Part shown: one piece after another, positions 8,920-17,872 of the stretch
Position numbering within the stretch: position 1 is the stretch's first letter
How the letters are laid out: each line of letters begins with the position of its first letter
Source: Proteobacteria bacterium 005FR1
GTDB taxonomy: Bacteria > Pseudomonadota > Gammaproteobacteria > Pseudomonadales > Cellvibrionaceae
Length of the DNA stretch: 64,000 nucleotides
Assembly (NCBI GenBank): GCA_026192395.1
Contig: WACF01000001.1
Location: 1,635,637-1,699,636 of the forward strand
Direction: 5' to 3'
Notes under the pieces: model-generated
The model's input: only the letters and a program-made list of their open reading frames with translations
Told to the model about the DNA's origin: nothing
Database searches by the model: none
Made by a program: the position numbers and the translations under genes

Positions 8920-9789
8920 TTGACTCGCACAACAACGGTACTGGTCGACGGGCTCGGTTTTCCCGAAGGACCCCGGTGGCATGACGGCAAGCTCTGGTTT
9001 TCCGACTTTCGCTTGCGCAGGGTTTCGACTGTCGGACTGGATGGTGAACTGGATGTTGTGATCCAACTGGATGATCAGCCTTCAGGACTGGGCTGGCTCC
9101 CCAACGGCGATCTGCTGGTCGTCTCGATGATCAACAAAGCGCTGCTCAGGTGGCGAGAAGGTCGTCTTGAGCAGGTGGCGGATCTGAGCAATCTGGCCAG
9201 CCACTGGTGCAACGACATGGTAGTGGACAGCCGCGGCTACGCTTACATTGGCAACTTCGGCGCCCCACTGGAAACGCCCTGCGCAAAGCTGGCGGAAATC
9301 ATTCTGGTGAAACCGGATGGCAGCGCGTCCGTCGTTGCTCGCGACATGGCCTTTCCAAACGGGCCAGTGATTACCCCCGACGAAAAAACGCTGATCGTCG
9401 GGGAAACCTATGCGGCCCGACTCACCGCCTTCGACATCGCTGAAGACGGCACGCTGTCGAATCGCCGCGTGTGGGCGCAGTTCGACGATCTCGGCGTGGT
9501 TCGTGAGCGCAAGGAGCTTCGCAAACGTGTGCTGCCGGACGGCATTTGTCTCGACGCGGAAGGTGCGATCTGGGTTGCCTCTCCCAATGAGCGCTCGGAG
9601 GTTCTGCGTGTTCGCGAAGGCGGCGAAGTCATCGACCGCGTGACTGTGGAGACTGTTCCTTACGCCTGCATGCTCGGCGGTCCCGACGGCCGCACGCTGT
9701 TTGTGCTGACTTCGGATCTTTCGAAAGAAGGAAAGGTTGGCAAGATAGAAACGGTCGAGGTGGATGTTCCTGGTGCGGGATTTCCGTGA
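8920..9789 (+). CDS. SMP-30/gluconolactonase-family hydrolase
   Basis: 289-residue six-bladed beta-propeller protein of the SMP-30/lactonase-like family, cytoplasmic (no signal peptide). The divalent-metal ligands expected for the family are visible as Glu in GFPEGPRW, Asn in CNDMVVD and Asp in LPDGICLDAEG. Members hydrolyse sugar or other lactones. The start is TTG with a strong GGAGG 5 bases upstream; no ATG fits. It follows the transpeptidase gene by 52 bases, so the two may be co-transcribed. The substrate is unknown. Confidence 0.85.
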   Translation: MTRTTTVLVDGLGFPEGPRWHDGKLWFSDFRLRRVSTVGLDGELDVVIQLDDQPSGLGWLPNGDLLVVSMINKALLRWREGRLEQVADLSNLASHWCNDMVVDSRGYAYIGNFGAPLETPCAKLAEIILVKPDGSASVVARDMAFPNGPVITPDEKTLIVGETYAARLTAFDIAEDGTLSNRRVWAQFDDLGVVRERKELRKRVLPDGICLDAEGAIWVASPNERSEVLRVREGGEVIDRVTVETVPYACMLGGPDGRTLFVLTSDLSKEGKVGKIETVEVDVPGAGFP

Positions 9790-9812
9790 TCGCAACGCAA
9801 GCGGGTCATTGG

Positions 9813-9834
9813 CGAGGCGCAACTGTGCGCCTCG
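9813..9834. terminator. Hairpin after the lactonase gene
   Basis: CGAGGCGCA and TGCGCCTCG form a 9-bp stem around a 4-base loop, 24 bases after the stop codon. No T-run follows, so this is a weak terminator or transcript-end stabiliser. Confidence 0.45.
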
Positions 9835-9888
9835 AGCGAACTATCTCATCCTCACCCGTAAAGAATCCCGTATTCCTGGCAATATGTG

Positions 9889-10067
9889 TTGACTTGTCAG
9901 CTGAACCCCTATACCGTGGCTGCAGCTTGAAGAATCAACTTCCCTTTCTAGACTTCCACTTCGTCGATGCTTTTCTTGTAGTTCCTCGTCCTGAAGTATA
10001 AAAGATCAGTTTATTTTCCTGCTACCCCGGCCCGAAGGGCTTTTACCTTTTATCTCAGGATACGATT
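9889..10067 (+). promoter_or_regulatory. Possible promoter and leader of the cold-shock gene
   Basis: TTGACT (9889-9894) and TATACC (9910-9915) with a 15-base spacer would give a leader of about 145 bases before the cold-shock ATG. Long leaders are usual for cspA-type genes and regulate them by temperature-dependent folding. A short GC hairpin (GCCC GAA GGGC, 10030-10040) followed by TTTT lies just before the ribosome site. The spacer is short and the promoter is unproven. Confidence 0.35.
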
Positions 10068-10277
10068 ATGTCTAATACAGTTACCGGAACCGTGAAGTGG
10101 TTTAACGAATCGAAAGGCTTCGGCTTCATTCAGCAGGAATCCGGCCCTGACGTGTTTGCTCACTTCAGTGCAATCAGCGGCTCCGGCTTCAAGACACTGG
10201 TTGAAGGCCAGCAGGTACAATTCACAGTAAGCCAGGGTGCCAAAGGCCCGCAGGCCGAGAACATCGTTCCGGCGTAA
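10068..10277 (+). CDS. Cold-shock protein, CspA family
   Basis: 69-residue single OB-fold protein. RNP1 (KGFGFI) and RNP2 (DVFAHFS) are intact, with the canonical opening [15 protein letters not shown] and the closing [14 protein letters not shown]. Such proteins bind single-stranded RNA/DNA and act as RNA chaperones. AGGA lies 7 bases before the ATG. Length and every core residue are typical. It is monocistronic with its own terminator. Which csp paralogue it is cannot be decided. Confidence 0.95.
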   Translation: MSNTVTGTVKWFNESKGFGFIQQESGPDVFAHFSAISGSGFKTLVEGQQVQFTVSQGAKGPQAENIVPA

Positions 10278-10302
10278 GCTTTACTGTCAGAATTTCTGAC
10301 CG

Positions 10303-10333
10303 AAAGGGCGGGCTCATTGAGTCCGCCCTTTTT
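10303..10333 (+). terminator. Rho-independent terminator of the cold-shock gene
   Basis: A 13-bp stem (AAAGGGCGGGCTC / GAGTCCGCCCTTT, one G-T pair) with a 3-base loop and a TTTTT run, 25 bases after the stop codon. Confidence 0.9.
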
Positions 10334-10566
10334 GTTTGTCCCCGCCACGCGTGTGGCTCTCGTTTCGACCTCTAGCCCGCGATAACTCCGCCCTCTTCCG
10401 AACACGAGCTATCCTTCCGCGAAACGCTCCGACGGCAATGATCTGTTACAGCTTACTGATCAGCCGCTCTCTACATGAAGGTGCCATGCAAGCTGCCACA
10501 GCGCTTTTTACTGCTCTCATCGGTTATCCTAAAGGACCATACCGTCACAACTGAAGACGCAAGCCT

Positions 10567-11283
10567 ATGAAAACCGCCATCATTATCGGCGCCTCGTCCG
10601 GCATCGGACGGGAGATTGCCAAGATACTTTCCGCCGAGGGCTATGCACTTGGGCTGACCGCCCGCCGTCGCGAGCTGCTCGAAGAGCTTCAAGCCGAGCT
10701 GCCGGGGCCGTCCCAAGTGAAGGTCATGGATGTGGCGAAACCAGCAGAGGCCATGCCGCTGCTGGAAGAGCTGATCGCTGATTTGAAGCAAGTGGATCTG
10801 TTCGTAATCAACGCCGGCGTGGGGTCGTTGAACTTCGAACTGGACTGGCGTAAGGAAGCGGAGACCGTCGACGTGAACGTCACCGGCTTCGCAGCCATGG
10901 CGAACGTCGCGGTAAAGCACCTGGAGCAAAGGGGCTCCGGGCATCTGGTGGGCATCTCCTCGGTTGCGGCCATTCGGGGCGGAGCCGGGTCGCCCGCTTA
11001 CGGCGCCTCCAAGGCTTTTGTATCCAACTACCTCGAGGGTTTGCGACAGCGCTTCAGCAAACGCAAGCTGCAGGTCAAGGTCACCGACGTAAAGCCCGGC
11101 TTTGTCGACACGCCGATGGCGCAGGGCGAAGGCCGTTTCTGGCAAGCCCCCGCCTCAACCGCAGCCCGGCAGATTGTTGACGCTATCCACGCGGGCCGCC
11201 GCCATGTTTATATTACCCGTCGCTGGCGCCTGATCGGCTGGTTGCTGAAGGCCATGCCCGACTCAGTCTACAACCGGATGTAA
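10567..11283 (+). CDS. Short-chain dehydrogenase/reductase
   Basis: 238 residues, classical SDR. The dinucleotide motif GASSGIG is at residues 8-14, INAG follows strand 4, the catalytic Ser lies in GISSVAA and the Tyr/Lys pair in YGASK. The last 30 residues are basic and hydrophobic (RRWRLIGWLLKAMPD), suggesting membrane association as in several lipid-active SDRs. The substrate is unknown. The next gene begins 4 bases after the stop, so the two form an operon. Confidence 0.87.
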   Translation: MKTAIIIGASSGIGREIAKILSAEGYALGLTARRRELLEELQAELPGPSQVKVMDVAKPAEAMPLLEELIADLKQVDLFVINAGVGSLNFELDWRKEAETVDVNVTGFAAMANVAVKHLEQRGSGHLVGISSVAAIRGGAGSPAYGASKAFVSNYLEGLRQRFSKRKLQVKVTDVKPGFVDTPMAQGEGRFWQAPASTAARQIVDAIHAGRRHVYITRRWRLIGWLLKAMPDSVYNRM

Positions 11284-11287
11284 ATCG

Positions 11288-11770
11288 ATGCATTCAAGCA
11301 ATCCCCACTTTCGAAGGGCGACCCAACAGGACCTTCCCATTCTTCGCCAGATCATCTATCCCACGCTCAAAGAGTATGGCCTCGAGCCGGACCCGTCATC
11401 CACCGACGCGGATGTCGAAAACGTGGAGCGAGACTACGGCGGCACGGGCGGATACTTCTGCATCATGGAAGTAGACGGCGAGCCCATCGCCACTGGCGGC
11501 ATCCGCCCGATGACGGAGAGCCGATGCGAACTCAGAAAGATGTACATGCTCAAGCAAGCCCGGGGGAAGGGCTACGGTAAGCAACTCCTCACCCACCTTC
11601 TGAAGCAAGCCGAAAGCCTGGGCTATGAGGAAGTGATGCTCGAAACCGCATCGGTCCTAAAAGAAGCCATTGCGCTGTACCGTGCCTTCGGTTTTCGCGA
11701 CGCGAATGCTTTGCTGGAGACTGCGCGCTGCGATCAGGCGATGATTCGTTCACTGGGAAGCGAACAGTAG
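11288..11770 (+). CDS. GNAT-family N-acetyltransferase
   Basis: 160-residue single-domain GNAT protein. Motif A for acetyl-CoA is QARGKGYGKQLL, preceded by ELRKMYML (beta-4) and followed by ETASVLKEAIALYRAFGF, the usual C-terminal strand-helix. It presumably acetylates a small molecule or protein amine in the cytoplasm; the acceptor cannot be inferred. It is 4 bases downstream of the SDR gene and probably co-transcribed. Confidence 0.87.
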   Translation: MHSSNPHFRRATQQDLPILRQIIYPTLKEYGLEPDPSSTDADVENVERDYGGTGGYFCIMEVDGEPIATGGIRPMTESRCELRKMYMLKQARGKGYGKQLLTHLLKQAESLGYEEVMLETASVLKEAIALYRAFGFRDANALLETARCDQAMIRSLGSEQ

Positions 11771-12083
11771 CGAGTGGACGGAAGCCCCCTTTGCCAGGTA
11801 CCGAAGCACACATCTGGTCCAAATTCGAGCGGAGATGGCGGGTCCGATACTCAAGGGCTGCGCCGCGATAGAGCGCAGCGTCGCCGACTCGGCTACGAGA
11901 AGATATCCGTCTCTCAACCTCAATCGCTGGCACCACCGATTGCATATCGCATGCGTCCGAGCGTTCTCACGTAACTTTTGAGTGCGCTCGTAGGAAACTC
12001 GCGGCAGATGCAAGAGTCCATGGTCGACCTCCCCTACTGATTCCCCGCCATTCGGCGCGGCCTATGCTATTCCAAAGGAATCG
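11771..12083. other. Intergenic region
   Basis: 313 bases between the GNAT gene and the histidine kinase. Short open frames on both strands lack protein-like character. I see no structured RNA or clear promoter. Confidence 0.4.
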
Positions 12084-13649
12084 ATGAACGACAGATTTTC
12101 CCACGAGAGCTCGGCTCGAGCCGGACAGGATCCTTTGCTGGAGCTCGCGCAGATTTTGCGGAACGATTGCGCTTCTATTGCACAGAGATGGCTCAATTTA
12201 TCAAAACCCGTCTCTTTCCGAGGAGATCTGACGCCAGAGCAGGCGGAAGAATTCCTCGCCCTGTTCACGAGGGCTGTGGCGGCCGGCACCCGACCGAACA
12301 AACGGGCCAAGGAGTGGGCGCTTGCGAGTGAATCTCTAATTAGGTCTGTGGGGGGGGCGGGTTTGGCCCCATCCGAGGCAATTCAGCCGCTTGTGCGGCT
12401 AAAAGAATCGCTATTCATCGCCATTCGGCATACCTACCCGGGCGCAGACGCTCAGATCGAAGTCATCCTGCAGGCTGCATCAACAATCGATGAGCTCTCG
12501 CTGCTGATCGCCGACTCAGCTCATTTCGACGCGATGCATCAGGCGCAGACGAGCCATCAGCTCGTTGAGGCAGAGCTGATCAATACAAGAGAGTTTAAGG
12601 AGCGCATCGTCGAGAGCAGCCCTGACTGCCTGAAAGTGCTGGATGCCGACGCGCGCCTGATGTGGATGAGCGAGAATGGCAAGCAGCTGATGGAGGTCTG
12701 CGAATTTGGTCAACTCCGCGGCGCGAGTTGGTTGGAGTTCTGGGACGGTGCGGCACAGGAATGCGCACGAGAAGCAGTCGCCCAAGCCAAAGCTGGAAAA
12801 ATTGGTCGCTTCGAAGGCCCATGCGCAACGATTTGCGGAACACCGAAGTGGTGGAACGTCGTCGTTGCGCCTATCTTCGATGAGAGAGGTGAAGTCGCAC
12901 AACTCTTGTCGGTTTCTCGCGACATCACAGAGCAGAAGCGCGTAGAGACAGCGCTGCGCGAGCGAGAGATCGAGCTGGAAAACGCTATTGGGTTTCGAGA
13001 GAATTTGTTGGCGGTTGTCTCTCATGACCTTCGCAATCCGCTCTCGGCGATTGATATGAATATCGCCTTACTTCAGAAAACAACTAATGACGAATGGTCC
13101 TCCAGCCGGCTTGCCGCCGTCGAGCATGCCTCCGACAGGATGGTGCATCTAATCGACGATCTAGTCGACATGGCCGGCATTCAGGCCGGCCGCTTGAATG
13201 TCGCAGCGGAACCACAGGATATCGGCGCCTTGCTGCGTGAGGCGGTGGAAATGCAGCAGCCACTTGCTCGGAGTAAAGGCATCGAACTTGAGCTGTCTGC
13301 GGAACGATCGGCAAAGGTGAACTGCGATCGCGAGCGAATGCTGCAAGTGGCGGGCAATCTAATCGGAAACGCGATTAAGTTCTGTGGAACAGGTGGCGCA
13401 ATCACCGTCGGCGTTGGCGCGAATGATCAGCATGTTCAATTTGCAGTGGCAGATACCGGACCGGGCATTGCCTCCGCCGATATACCCCACGTGTTCGATC
13501 TTTATTGGTCGGCGCAGAAGGACCGAACCGGCGCTGGCCTCGGACTTTACATCTGCAAAGGGATCATTGAGGCGCACGGTGGCCGCATTTGGGCCGAGAG
13601 TCCGCCAGGCGCCGGCGCCAAGTTTTCTGTTGAGCTGCCACGCCAGTAA
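12084..13649 (+). CDS. Cytoplasmic sensor histidine kinase with RsbRD-like N-terminus and PAS domain
   Basis: 521 residues without membrane helices. Residues about 1-155 are helical and resemble the RsbRD-type sensory domain; about 165-290 form a PAS domain (ESSPDCLKVLDADARLMWMS to SRDITEQKR). Then come HisKA with the phospho-acceptor His in VVSHDLRNPL and an HATPase domain with N box NLIGNAIKF, G1 DTGPGIA and G2 GAGLGLYICKG. All catalytic motifs are intact. No receiver-domain gene is adjacent, so its response regulator is elsewhere. The ATG at 12084 precedes the first conserved helix; the ribosome site is weak. Confidence 0.88.
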   Translation: MNDRFSHESSARAGQDPLLELAQILRNDCASIAQRWLNLSKPVSFRGDLTPEQAEEFLALFTRAVAAGTRPNKRAKEWALASESLIRSVGGAGLAPSEAIQPLVRLKESLFIAIRHTYPGADAQIEVILQAASTIDELSLLIADSAHFDAMHQAQTSHQLVEAELINTREFKERIVESSPDCLKVLDADARLMWMSENGKQLMEVCEFGQLRGASWLEFWDGAAQECAREAVAQAKAGKIGRFEGPCATICGTPKWWNVVVAPIFDERGEVAQLLSVSRDITEQKRVETALREREIELENAIGFRENLLAVVSHDLRNPLSAIDMNIALLQKTTNDEWSSSRLAAVEHASDRMVHLIDDLVDMAGIQAGRLNVAAEPQDIGALLREAVEMQQPLARSKGIELELSAERSAKVNCDRERMLQVAGNLIGNAIKFCGTGGAITVGVGANDQHVQFAVADTGPGIASADIPHVFDLYWSAQKDRTGAGLGLYICKGIIEAHGGRIWAESPPGAGAKFSVELPRQ

Positions 13650-13798
13650 TAATCGCGAGTGCTGCTGGCATCTTTCGCGGCAAACGCTGCCAAAATCCAC
13701 GCGCAGCGTTCAGGCGATGATGCTAAGAGCGAAAACGATTCGACACTCGAAGCAACCCTGATCGATGGCGCTTACCGCATCGGCCGCTTAGAGGGATA

Positions 13799-14944
13799 CT
13801 AAACCTGCAATACATGCACGTAACACACCGCTCCAACCCCCACCATGTGAGCCAGGCCAGTCCGCGCACCAGAATGTTGGCGCTCGCCGGCTTCGCCGCG
13901 TAGTTGCCGAGTAATTTCCGCGATCTGCCCGATGCCCGTAGGTCCGATGGGGTGGCCCATGCCAATCAATCCTCCGGAGGCGTTCACAGCACAACGGCCG
14001 CCGATGTCGAAAACCCCTTCCTTCAGCTGGGGAATTGCTTCTCCAGGCCCGCACAAACCCATTCGCTCGACGTATTCCAATTCTTCGATGGTAAACGCAT
14101 CGTGCAACTCCACGAGGTCGAGGTCCTGTGGTGCGAGCTTGGCTTGTTGAAGAGCAAGCCGGGTAGTTTCCTCGGTGAGGTTGGCATCGAAGCTGGTGGC
14201 ATTTTCATACAGACTTTGGCTGCGCGCGGCGGATGCCGTGACTCGTATTGCACGATCGCCGTCGATATAGAGACGGCGGATGCCTTCCTCCGAGGCGACG
14301 AGCACGGCCGCCGCGCCTTCGCCGACGGGCGTACATTGCAGGGAGGTAAACGAACCGGAGATTTGTTTGCCGTTGAGGATTTCTTCGAGACTGCGTTCCT
14401 TTCTGCGCTGGGCGTAGGGGTTCAACGCGGCATTGCGGTGGTTTTTCATCGCCACCCGTGCCATGTCATCGAGTTCTATCCCATGTTTGTGGGCGTATTC
14501 GTCGGCCAGCAGGGCGAAGTGAGTAAAAGGCACGATGGCATCGTTGGCCAGGTAGGGAATTCCAGTGAGCGTCTCCGCTCTAGTGACCTTGGTCGGCTTA
14601 TCAACGCCGACCGCCAGCGAGAGGTCCGCCATGCCGGCCGCCACCTCGATGCATGCAAGGCGAAACGCGCTGGAGCCGGATGCGGAGGCATTCTCCACGT
14701 GCACGATGGGTAGGCCATGGGAGCCCAGGTGTCGCAACATGGGACGTCCGGGGGCCATCGGCAGCATCGCCTTGGCCACATAGGCGCTGTCTACCATGGG
14801 CCATTCCACTTTCGCATCGGCCAGTGCTTCACGGACTGCAGTCAGGCCCAACTCGACATAAGGGGTTTCACTCAGATACTGGTAGGGATGCATGCCGATG
14901 CCGACCACGAAAACCGGCCGCAGCTCGTTCAATTGTCTGCTCAT
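13799..14944 (-). CDS. Thiolase-like protein (Ltp2/SCPx type) lacking the nucleophilic Cys
   Basis: 381 residues, thiolase fold. The usual nucleophile motif ENACASGS reads ENASASGS: the Cys is Ser-87 (codon 14684-14686). The catalytic His region (GMGHPIGPTG) is kept, and the C-terminal CxG motif of thiolases is replaced by VGVGAVCYV. Bacterial Ltp2-type proteins in steroid side-chain breakdown also lack the thiolase nucleophile and act as retro-aldolases in complex with a DUF35 protein. The neighbour here is exactly such a DUF35 gene, whose stop overlaps this start. The inferred role is carbon-carbon cleavage or condensation of an acyl-CoA; a true thiolase reaction is unlikely. The substrate is unknown. 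Confidence 0.82.
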   Translation of the reverse strand: MSRQLNELRPVFVVGIGMHPYQYLSETPYVELGLTAVREALADAKVEWPMVDSAYVAKAMLPMAPGRPMLRHLGSHGLPIVHVENASASGSSAFRLACIEVAAGMADLSLAVGVDKPTKVTRAETLTGIPYLANDAIVPFTHFALLADEYAHKHGIELDDMARVAMKNHRNAALNPYAQRRKERSLEEILNGKQISGSFTSLQCTPVGEGAAAVLVASEEGIRRLYIDGDRAIRVTASAARSQSLYENATSFDANLTEETTRLALQQAKLAPQDLDLVELHDAFTIEELEYVERMGLCGPGEAIPQLKEGVFDIGGRCAVNASGGLIGMGHPIGPTGIGQIAEITRQLRGEAGERQHSGARTGLAHMVGVGAVCYVHVLQV

Positions 14945-15396
14945 TCCGGCGCCCCCAACCCTGTCGGCGAAGTCCGAAGCCTGAATCTTAGGTCCAAGCT
15001 GCTGCTTTCGGCGGTGTTTTCCGAGCTCGCCAGAAAAGCCTCGACGCGGCTTCCCGGCTCCGGCACCGGCTGCTCAGGCGAGTGCTCCAGCAGCGTTCTC
15101 ACAACCGGCCCCTCGTCCAGCTTGACCGAGACCACCACGAACGGCGCTCGCCGGTTCTCCCCCTTGTGCATGTGGACCATGGCCGCAGCGACGAGGGTAC
15201 CTGTGCCCCGGAGCTCGTAGCTTTCCAACCATTCTCCGTCGGCCCCACACTGTTCGCAGCCATAGCGCTGCATAGGGAAGAAGATGAAGCCGCACCGACA
15301 ACACCCCCCTTTCAAGAAACATCGGGCTCCGGCTTCGGCGTGCCCGTCGTGAGCGGAATACAGCTCCGGCTTAAGTAGCGCGTTTGTAGTAGACAT
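14941..15396 (-). CDS. DUF35 / OB-fold protein with zinc ribbon, partner of the thiolase-like protein
   Basis: 151 residues. An N-terminal zinc ribbon (CCRCG and CEQCG) is followed by an OB-fold (ELRGTGTLVAAAMVH to GPVVRTLLE). DUF35 proteins bind thiolase-fold enzymes and are needed for activity in Ltp2-ChsH2 and in acetyl-CoA C-acetyltransferase complexes. The ATG at 15396 is the first residue of the family-like N-terminus; a longer frame to 15564 would add a Cys-rich, implausible segment and run into the divergent regulator's promoter. The start-stop overlap with the thiolase-like gene implies coupled synthesis. Confidence 0.82.
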   Translation of the reverse strand: MSTTNALLKPELYSAHDGHAEAGARCFLKGGCCRCGFIFFPMQRYGCEQCGADGEWLESYELRGTGTLVAAAMVHMHKGENRRAPFVVVSVKLDEGPVVRTLLEHSPEQPVPEPGSRVEAFLASSENTAESSSLDLRFRLRTSPTGLGAPE

Positions 15397-15468
15397 GAGC
15401 TCTTTTCTACTCCACCTGCAAACATCGAGAGACCAAGGTAAGTGACACGCGAGGATTATGGGATTAAC

Positions 15469-15494
15469 ATACTTGCTGGTCAACAAATAAGTAT
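15469..15494. promoter_or_regulatory. Candidate operator in the DUF35/TetR divergent promoter
   Basis: Imperfect palindrome with arms ATACTT and AAGTAT and further matches inside (9 of 13 positions pair), in the 193-base gap between the divergent DUF35 and TetR genes. This is the usual place and size for a TetR-family operator. Found by eye; binding is unproven. Confidence 0.4.
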
Positions 15495-15589
15495 CTAAGA
15501 TAACCGGGTCAACCAGGCAGTTTTCTGGCGAATAGCCGCCACACAACAGACAACGGCCCCGCACCAGTCACCGACACAAGAGCACAAAC

Positions 15590-16243
15590 ATGAGCCAGCA
15601 GCTCGAGGGGAAGGACAAGTCAGCCGGACACCGCCCGACGCGAGCACGTCGCACGCAGGCGGAACGCCGCCAAGCGGCGGAGAAGCAGATCATTCTTTCC
15701 GCCATCCGGATCATCTCGGAAAAAGGTCTTGGCGGACTCACCCTCGCCGCAGCGGGCGAAGGCGCGGGATACAGCCGCGGAATCGCCAGCCACCACTTTG
15801 GACGTAAAGACGATCTGCTGATCGCCATCGTTCGCTACATTACGTCCAGCTTCGTCAGGTACCTGGACGACATGCCGGCAAAAAATCCCGGGCTCCCTGT
15901 GTTACTGGAAACGGTTTACCAGTACTTTCAAGGTGTGAAGAACGATTCAGTCCGGATGCGAGCTCTTCATTTGATTCTCACGGAAGCAGTCAGCAATACC
16001 GCGCTGAAAGATGCGCTGACCGAAGCCAACCTCAAGAGCATCGCGGGGCTCGAAGAAGATATCCGTAGTGGTATCGCCCTGGGCGAGATTCGCGAGGACA
16101 TCGATCCTCACGCGCAGGCAACCCTGATACTCGCGGGTCTGCGCGGAGTGATGGCTCAGTGGTTGATTAACAGCGAGATGGTGAATCTTGATCGGGTACG
16201 GGATGAATATATCGCGGCCATCAAGCGCAACTTGCAAGCATGA
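15590..16243 (+). CDS. TetR/AcrR-family transcriptional regulator
   Basis: 217 residues. A basic N-terminal tail leads into a TetR helix-turn-helix (QIILSAIRIISEKGLGGLTL to GYSRGIASHHFGRKDDLL), followed by an all-helical ligand domain. It is divergent from the DUF35-thiolase pair and upstream of the ligase-SDR-crotonase genes, so it most likely represses both arms and responds to a CoA-thioester or hydrophobic substrate of the pathway. The ligase gene starts 34 bases after it. Confidence 0.88.
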   Translation: MSQQLEGKDKSAGHRPTRARRTQAERRQAAEKQIILSAIRIISEKGLGGLTLAAAGEGAGYSRGIASHHFGRKDDLLIAIVRYITSSFVRYLDDMPAKNPGLPVLLETVYQYFQGVKNDSVRMRALHLILTEAVSNTALKDALTEANLKSIAGLEEDIRSGIALGEIREDIDPHAQATLILAGLRGVMAQWLINSEMVNLDRVRDEYIAAIKRNLQA

Positions 16244-16277
16244 CGTCAAAAACCCCCGAGCCCCTGAGGACCATTCC

Positions 16278-17843
16278 GTGAGCGAAGCAATCGAGAACAA
16301 GCCTGCTGCTCCAGTAAAGAACCGCCTCGAAGATTGGGCGGCACGCCAGGGAGACCGCATCGCCATTGTTGATGATGCGGACTCGATTACCTGGCGGGAA
16401 TGGAACGAGCGCTCCGATCGACTCGCTCAAGCGATGCGTAAGGCGGGAATCGTGGAAGATGATGTGGTGGTGGCTCGAATGCACAACCGCATTGGATGGG
16501 CCATTCTGTACGGGGCGCTGGCCAAACTGTCCTGCACCATGCTGGGTATGAACTGGCGGCTTACTGCGCCGGAGGTTCACTACCTCTTGAGAAACAGCAA
16601 GGCACGCGCCTTTTTCTGCGACGACGCCGATCCTTCGCTGCTCCTGCCCACCTTGGACAGTTGCGACCTCCTCCTGAAGGTGTCGGTCGATCAAGCAAAC
16701 GGCTTCGAACACTTGCCCGATTTGCTTGAGCAGCCAGCAGAAGCGCTGTATTCGCGCCACGACCCTCAGCTGATTATTTATACCTCGGGGACCACCGGCT
16801 TTCCGAAAGGCGTTCTCGTGAATCGCCATAAACGTGGCGAGAACAACACGCAGCTCACGGAATATCTGCAGAGTATCCGGGGCGAGGCTCCAGCGGGGGA
16901 CAACACGGTGCTGGTAACGATGCCCATGCACCACGCGGCGGGTCCGTCCATTGTCCGGACCGCCATTTCGCGCGGCAACACCATGATATTCATGGGACGC
17001 TTCGACCCCGAACGCAGCTTGCAGCTGATTCAGGAACAAAAAATAACGACCTGGAACGGCGTGCCCACCATGTTCAAGCGCATCGCCGCACTGCCCGGTG
17101 AGGTATTGAGGCGCTACGACGTTTCGTCGATTCGTTCGCTGAGCGTGGGGGCGGCGCCAGTAGGTCATGATCTGAAGATGTGGATTATCGACTACTTCGG
17201 CGACTGCCTGAAGGAAAACTACGGCTCGACGGAAGCAAGCATGGTCGCCGGACTGACACCGGACATGCAACGACGTAAACCCGGCTCCAGCGGCCTGCCC
17301 TTCAAGCACGTGGAAATCAGCGTCCGGGATCAGGACGGCAATGAGCTTCCCAGGGGCGAAGTGGGAGACATCTGGGTACGCACACCCGCCCTGGTCGACC
17401 GCTACGTCAACAGCCCGCGCATGGAAGAAGACGTGCTCGACAAGAACGGGTTTTTCCGAATGGGTGACGTGGGTCGGCTGGACGAAGACGGCTATCTCTA
17501 TATTACCGATCGCAGTAAGGACATGATCATTTCCGGTGGCGTCAACATCTATCCGGCGGAAGTCGAAGTCGTCCTACTGAGCCACCCCGCGATTCAGGAC
17601 GCAGCCATCATCGGTATTCCCGATGATGAGTTCGGCGAGCGGGTGAAAGCTTTCTGCGAAATGAAAGCGGGGAGTACCGTCACCGAAGCGGATCTGTTGG
17701 CTTTCGCGGAACCCCGGCTCGCTTCATACAAGCGCCCCAAAAGCGTCGAGTTCGTTGCGGAGCTCCCTCGCAATACCATGGGCAAGGTCCTCAAGCGGGA
17801 GTTACGCGAGCCCTACTGGCAGGATCGCGAGCGCAAAGTCTGA
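16278..17843 (+). CDS. AMP-binding acyl-CoA ligase
   Basis: 521 residues of the ANL superfamily. Motif A3 is IIYTSGTTGFPKG, A5 is ENYGSTEAS, A7/A8 are GDVGRLDEDGYLYITDR and DMIISGGVNIYPAEVE, and the A10 lysine is in RNTMGKVLKREL. These enzymes activate a carboxylic acid to its CoA thioester via an acyl-adenylate. The specificity is not readable; the neighbourhood suggests the entry step of a beta-oxidation-like route. The start is GTG 16278 with GAGGA 7 bases upstream; an upstream in-frame ATG (16188) would overlap the regulator. Confidence 0.87.
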   Translation: MSEAIENKPAAPVKNRLEDWAARQGDRIAIVDDADSITWREWNERSDRLAQAMRKAGIVEDDVVVARMHNRIGWAILYGALAKLSCTMLGMNWRLTAPEVHYLLRNSKARAFFCDDADPSLLLPTLDSCDLLLKVSVDQANGFEHLPDLLEQPAEALYSRHDPQLIIYTSGTTGFPKGVLVNRHKRGENNTQLTEYLQSIRGEAPAGDNTVLVTMPMHHAAGPSIVRTAISRGNTMIFMGRFDPERSLQLIQEQKITTWNGVPTMFKRIAALPGEVLRRYDVSSIRSLSVGAAPVGHDLKMWIIDYFGDCLKENYGSTEASMVAGLTPDMQRRKPGSSGLPFKHVEISVRDQDGNELPRGEVGDIWVRTPALVDRYVNSPRMEEDVLDKNGFFRMGDVGRLDEDGYLYITDRSKDMIISGGVNIYPAEVEVVLLSHPAIQDAAIIGIPDDEFGERVKAFCEMKAGSTVTEADLLAFAEPRLASYKRPKSVEFVAELPRNTMGKVLKRELREPYWQDRERKV

Positions 17844-17872
17844 TTCAAGCAAGATAAATAAGGAAGAACAGC

